From contig CAJUEZ010000001.1 in assembly GCA_910585485.1 (NCBI GenBank), positions 62,001 to 126,000 on the forward strand: DNA of 64,000 bases, in the 5' to 3' direction. The translations under genes and the position numbers were made by a program. The notes beneath the pieces are model-generated. The model was not told where the DNA came from. It made no database searches and worked only from the letters and a program-made list of their open reading frames with translations. Below are positions 62,394 to 64,000 of this stretch, piece after piece (position 1 is the stretch's first letter; each line of letters begins with the position of its first letter). The stretch comes from an uncultured Clostridia bacterium (lineage in GTDB: Bacteria; Bacillota; Clostridia; UBA1381).

Positions 62394-62465
62394 TTTGATA
62401 GTCCTGTTTATAGGACAGGTAAAAGGGTATACTATAATCATGAAATAACATAGGAGGACATGATT

Positions 62466-62549
62466 ATGGTAGTATTCGGTTCGATTTTGATAAGCGCGGG
62501 CGCGGCGATATTGTTCGTTTTAAAAGTTTATTCCGCAAAGGATATGTAA
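62466..62549 (+). CDS. Small membrane peptide (27 residues)
   Basis: AGGAGG lies 8 bases before ATG 62466; an earlier ATG at 62460 is too close. The product is one helix plus a short tail (FGSILISAGAAILFVLKVYS, then AKDM). It has its own promoter-like TATAAT near 62431 and a strong terminator. The function is unknown; candidates are a regulator of a transporter or a type I toxin-like peptide. Confidence 0.5.
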   Translation: MVVFGSILISAGAAILFVLKVYSAKDM

Positions 62550-62555
62550 ATAAGT

Positions 62556-62593
62556 TAAAAAACGCTTCATAATTAATTATGAAGCGTTTTTTT
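62556..62593 (+). terminator. Terminator after the small peptide
   Basis: AACGCTTCATAATT / AATTATGAAGCGTT, followed by TTTTTGC. Confidence 0.9.
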
Positions 62594-62651
62594 GCATTGA
62601 TATGTTTTTTTGGCTTGAAGCGGAGCAAACTTTATTATAGGAGGATATGCG

Positions 62652-63410
62652 ATGGAAATAAGCGAGTTAATGTCTTTTGCGGCAGAGGTCGGTGAAGGTC
62701 TGCTTGAAAGCGGCGCGGAGACAAAAAGAGTTGAAGATACTTTAGACAGAATAATAAAACATTTTTATGAGGGATACAGTGAAACATTGGTGGTGTTAAC
62801 AGGATTTTTTGTTAATATAGGCTCTTATACAAGAACTGTCCGCGTACAACACAGAAGTATAAATTTGGACAAGGTATCAAAAATTAATATGTTATCGCGC
62901 GATATTGTAAGTGATAAAATAGATTTTGAAGGCGCGGTTATCCGCCTTAGGGAGATTATGGCTCAAAAGCCTTATCCGTTATGGCTCAAAACAATCTCCG
63001 CCGCAATGTGCTGCGGTTTCTTTACAATACTTTTCGGCGGGAAAGTATTTGATGCGCTTAATTCGGTTATAGTAGGCGCGATGCTTCATATGATTATCCG
63101 CACTTTAAGACTGCATAAAACGGCTGAGTTTATAGTCACGTTTACAGGCGGAGTTTTGTTGGCTGTCTTTACGGTTATATTGTATATCATGGGATTGGGA
63201 AACAATATTAGCATCATGATAAACGGCGCGCTTATGCCGCTGCTGCCGGGACTTGCCATAACAAACGCGCTTCGGGATATTATAGAAGGAGATTATATTT
63301 CAGGAGGAGCAAGAATGTTTGACGCTGTAGTAGTGGCGATTGCTTTAGCTGCCGGAGCCGGCTCGGTCATGTATATGATGGGATATATGACGGGAGGGGT
63401 TATTCAATGA
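62652..63410 (+). CDS. Threonine/serine exporter, ThrE N-terminal-type subunit
   Basis: This 252-residue protein matches the ThrE N-terminal family: a soluble start with LMSFAAEVGEGLLESGAETKRVEDT and the HRSINLDKVSKIN region. Five helices follow from residue ~115 (AAMCCGFFTILFGGKVFDAL, LMPLLPGLAITNALRDIIEG). It works with the next gene as a split ThrE exporter of Thr/Ser in the membrane. GGAGGA precedes the ATG. Confidence 0.9.
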   Translation: MEISELMSFAAEVGEGLLESGAETKRVEDTLDRIIKHFYEGYSETLVVLTGFFVNIGSYTRTVRVQHRSINLDKVSKINMLSRDIVSDKIDFEGAVIRLREIMAQKPYPLWLKTISAAMCCGFFTILFGGKVFDALNSVIVGAMLHMIIRTLRLHKTAEFIVTFTGGVLLAVFTVILYIMGLGNNISIMINGALMPLLPGLAITNALRDIIEGDYISGGARMFDAVVVAIALAAGAGSVMYMMGYMTGGVIQ

Positions 63411-63829
63411 TATTTGAAATGTTTGTCTCATTTGTAGCCGTTTTGGCATTTGCGGTGATTTTTGATGTGAGTAAAAGCGAACTGGTTTTTTGCGGTATAT
63501 CGGGACTTGTTTCGGAGGGAATATATCTGATGATAATGCGTGTTAATAATGAAGAAGCCTTTGCGGTTCTCCTGGCGGCTTTAATAACAACGTCGCTTGC
63601 AAGAATACTCGCAAATATACGAAAAGTACCCGTTACGGTTTATCTTATCTGCGCTATAATACCGCTTGTGCCGGGAGCGGGAATGTATAAAACAGTATAT
63701 GGAATTATTGCTTCTGATTATCATAGGGCGGCTTTAGCAGGTATTGATACTATTAAAACCGCGACGGAAATTGCCGTAGGTATATTTTTGGTGTTTGCTT
63801 TGCCTAATAAGATTTTTTTGAAAAAATAG
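63407..63829 (+). CDS. Threonine/serine exporter, ThrE C-terminal-type subunit
   Basis: This 140-residue protein has four helices and the ThrE_2 pattern (FDVSKSELVFCGISGLVSEG, RILANIRKVPVTVYLICAII, PLVPGAGMYKTVYGI). It overlaps the previous gene by 4 bases (ATGA), as in other split ThrE pairs. Confidence 0.9.
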   Translation: MIFEMFVSFVAVLAFAVIFDVSKSELVFCGISGLVSEGIYLMIMRVNNEEAFAVLLAALITTSLARILANIRKVPVTVYLICAIIPLVPGAGMYKTVYGIIASDYHRAALAGIDTIKTATEIAVGIFLVFALPNKIFLKK

Positions 63830-63859
63830 ACAGGTCATTAAAATCATATCTGATTTGCC

Positions 63860-63888
63860 TTGACAGAAGAATGTGTTTATTATATAAT
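63860..63888 (+). promoter_or_regulatory. Promoter of the TPP riboswitch transcript
   Basis: Consensus TTGACA, 17 bases, TATAAT, just before the riboswitch. Confidence 0.85.
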
Positions 63889-63890
63889 AG

Positions 63891-63978
63891 TTGCAAAAGG
63901 GGAGCTTATTGCTGAGAGGAAGTTTTGACTTCGACCCATTGACTGCATACGGGTAATGCCGCAGCGGAAAATGCACAG
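63891..63978 (+). promoter_or_regulatory. TPP riboswitch (THI element)
   Basis: GGGGAGC...GCTGAGAGG is the conserved first arm (P2 with CUGAGA). ACCCATTGACTGCATACGGG and GGTAATGCCGCAGCGGAAA follow, matching the pyrophosphate-binding arm. TGCA/TGCA can form P1. It should repress thiamine genes when TPP is high. The regulated gene starts beyond the window; GCTCTCTTTTTGG at the very end may begin an expression platform. Confidence 0.88.
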
Positions 63979-64000
63979 AATTTTAATGCTCTCTTTTTGG

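Overview
The window looks like chromosome from a low-GC, Gram-positive gut-type Clostridium relative (Oscillospiraceae/Lachnospiraceae-like Bacillota). Evidence: AGGAGG-type ribosome sites, sigma-A promoters, an S-layer-homology (SLH) surface protein, GGGtGRT/NifU-like genes, and secreted pectin- and galactan-active enzymes (PL11, GH30). An SLH-anchored pectin degrader such as Monoglobus would fit, but that is only a guess.

Layout. 1-15.4 kb is mostly core: a 5'-truncated SLH protein, tRNA-Trp and tRNA-Ala, a MATE exporter behind an attenuator-like leader, tcdA, an integrase scar, the GGGtGRT/Fe-S scaffold pair, a radical SAM protein, a DMT transporter, a GGDEF-EAL protein, an AraC/GyrI-like regulator and a DUF3343/class V aminotransferase pair. 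15.5-16.05 kb is a five-tRNA operon (Gly, Arg, His, Gln, Lys).

16.04-27.97 kb is an integrated element at the 3' end of tRNA-Lys. It carries a large serine recombinase, an orphan MobC with an oriT-like region, an Nmad2-Nmad3 predicted nucleotide-modification pair, a WYL regulator, two unknown genes, a catalytically degenerate DEDDh exonuclease, an XRE regulator, a Cys-rich VLP gene broken by one stop codon, and a two-gene DUF6731-like plus 4-TM module. 28.0-32.7 kb is a scrapyard of integrase, WYL, HsdM, HsdS and HsdR fragments around an intact RhuM gene. 32.8-40.0 kb is an OmpR-type two-component system with an ABC ATPase and two tandem FtsX-type permeases; it is followed by a second, decayed copy of a small element gene and its terminator.

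40.3-47.2 kb holds a DUF4474/metallophosphoesterase pair, a Cys-rich protein, and an AraC regulator divergent from a secreted GH30 enzyme. 47.2-52.5 kb is a seven-gene operon: three zinc-ribbon membrane proteins, a vWA protein, a PP2C phosphatase, a Ser/Thr kinase and another zinc-ribbon membrane protein. This is a TerY-P-like phosphorylation triad with membrane adaptors. A nearby membrane-anchored trypsin-like protease (57.1 kb) appears linked to it by a shared C-terminal motif; this is the most interesting system in the window. Between them lies a LanFEG-like ABC exporter with its own two-component system. The window ends with a PL11 rhamnogalacturonan lyase, a split ThrE-type exporter and a TPP riboswitch whose gene lies outside.
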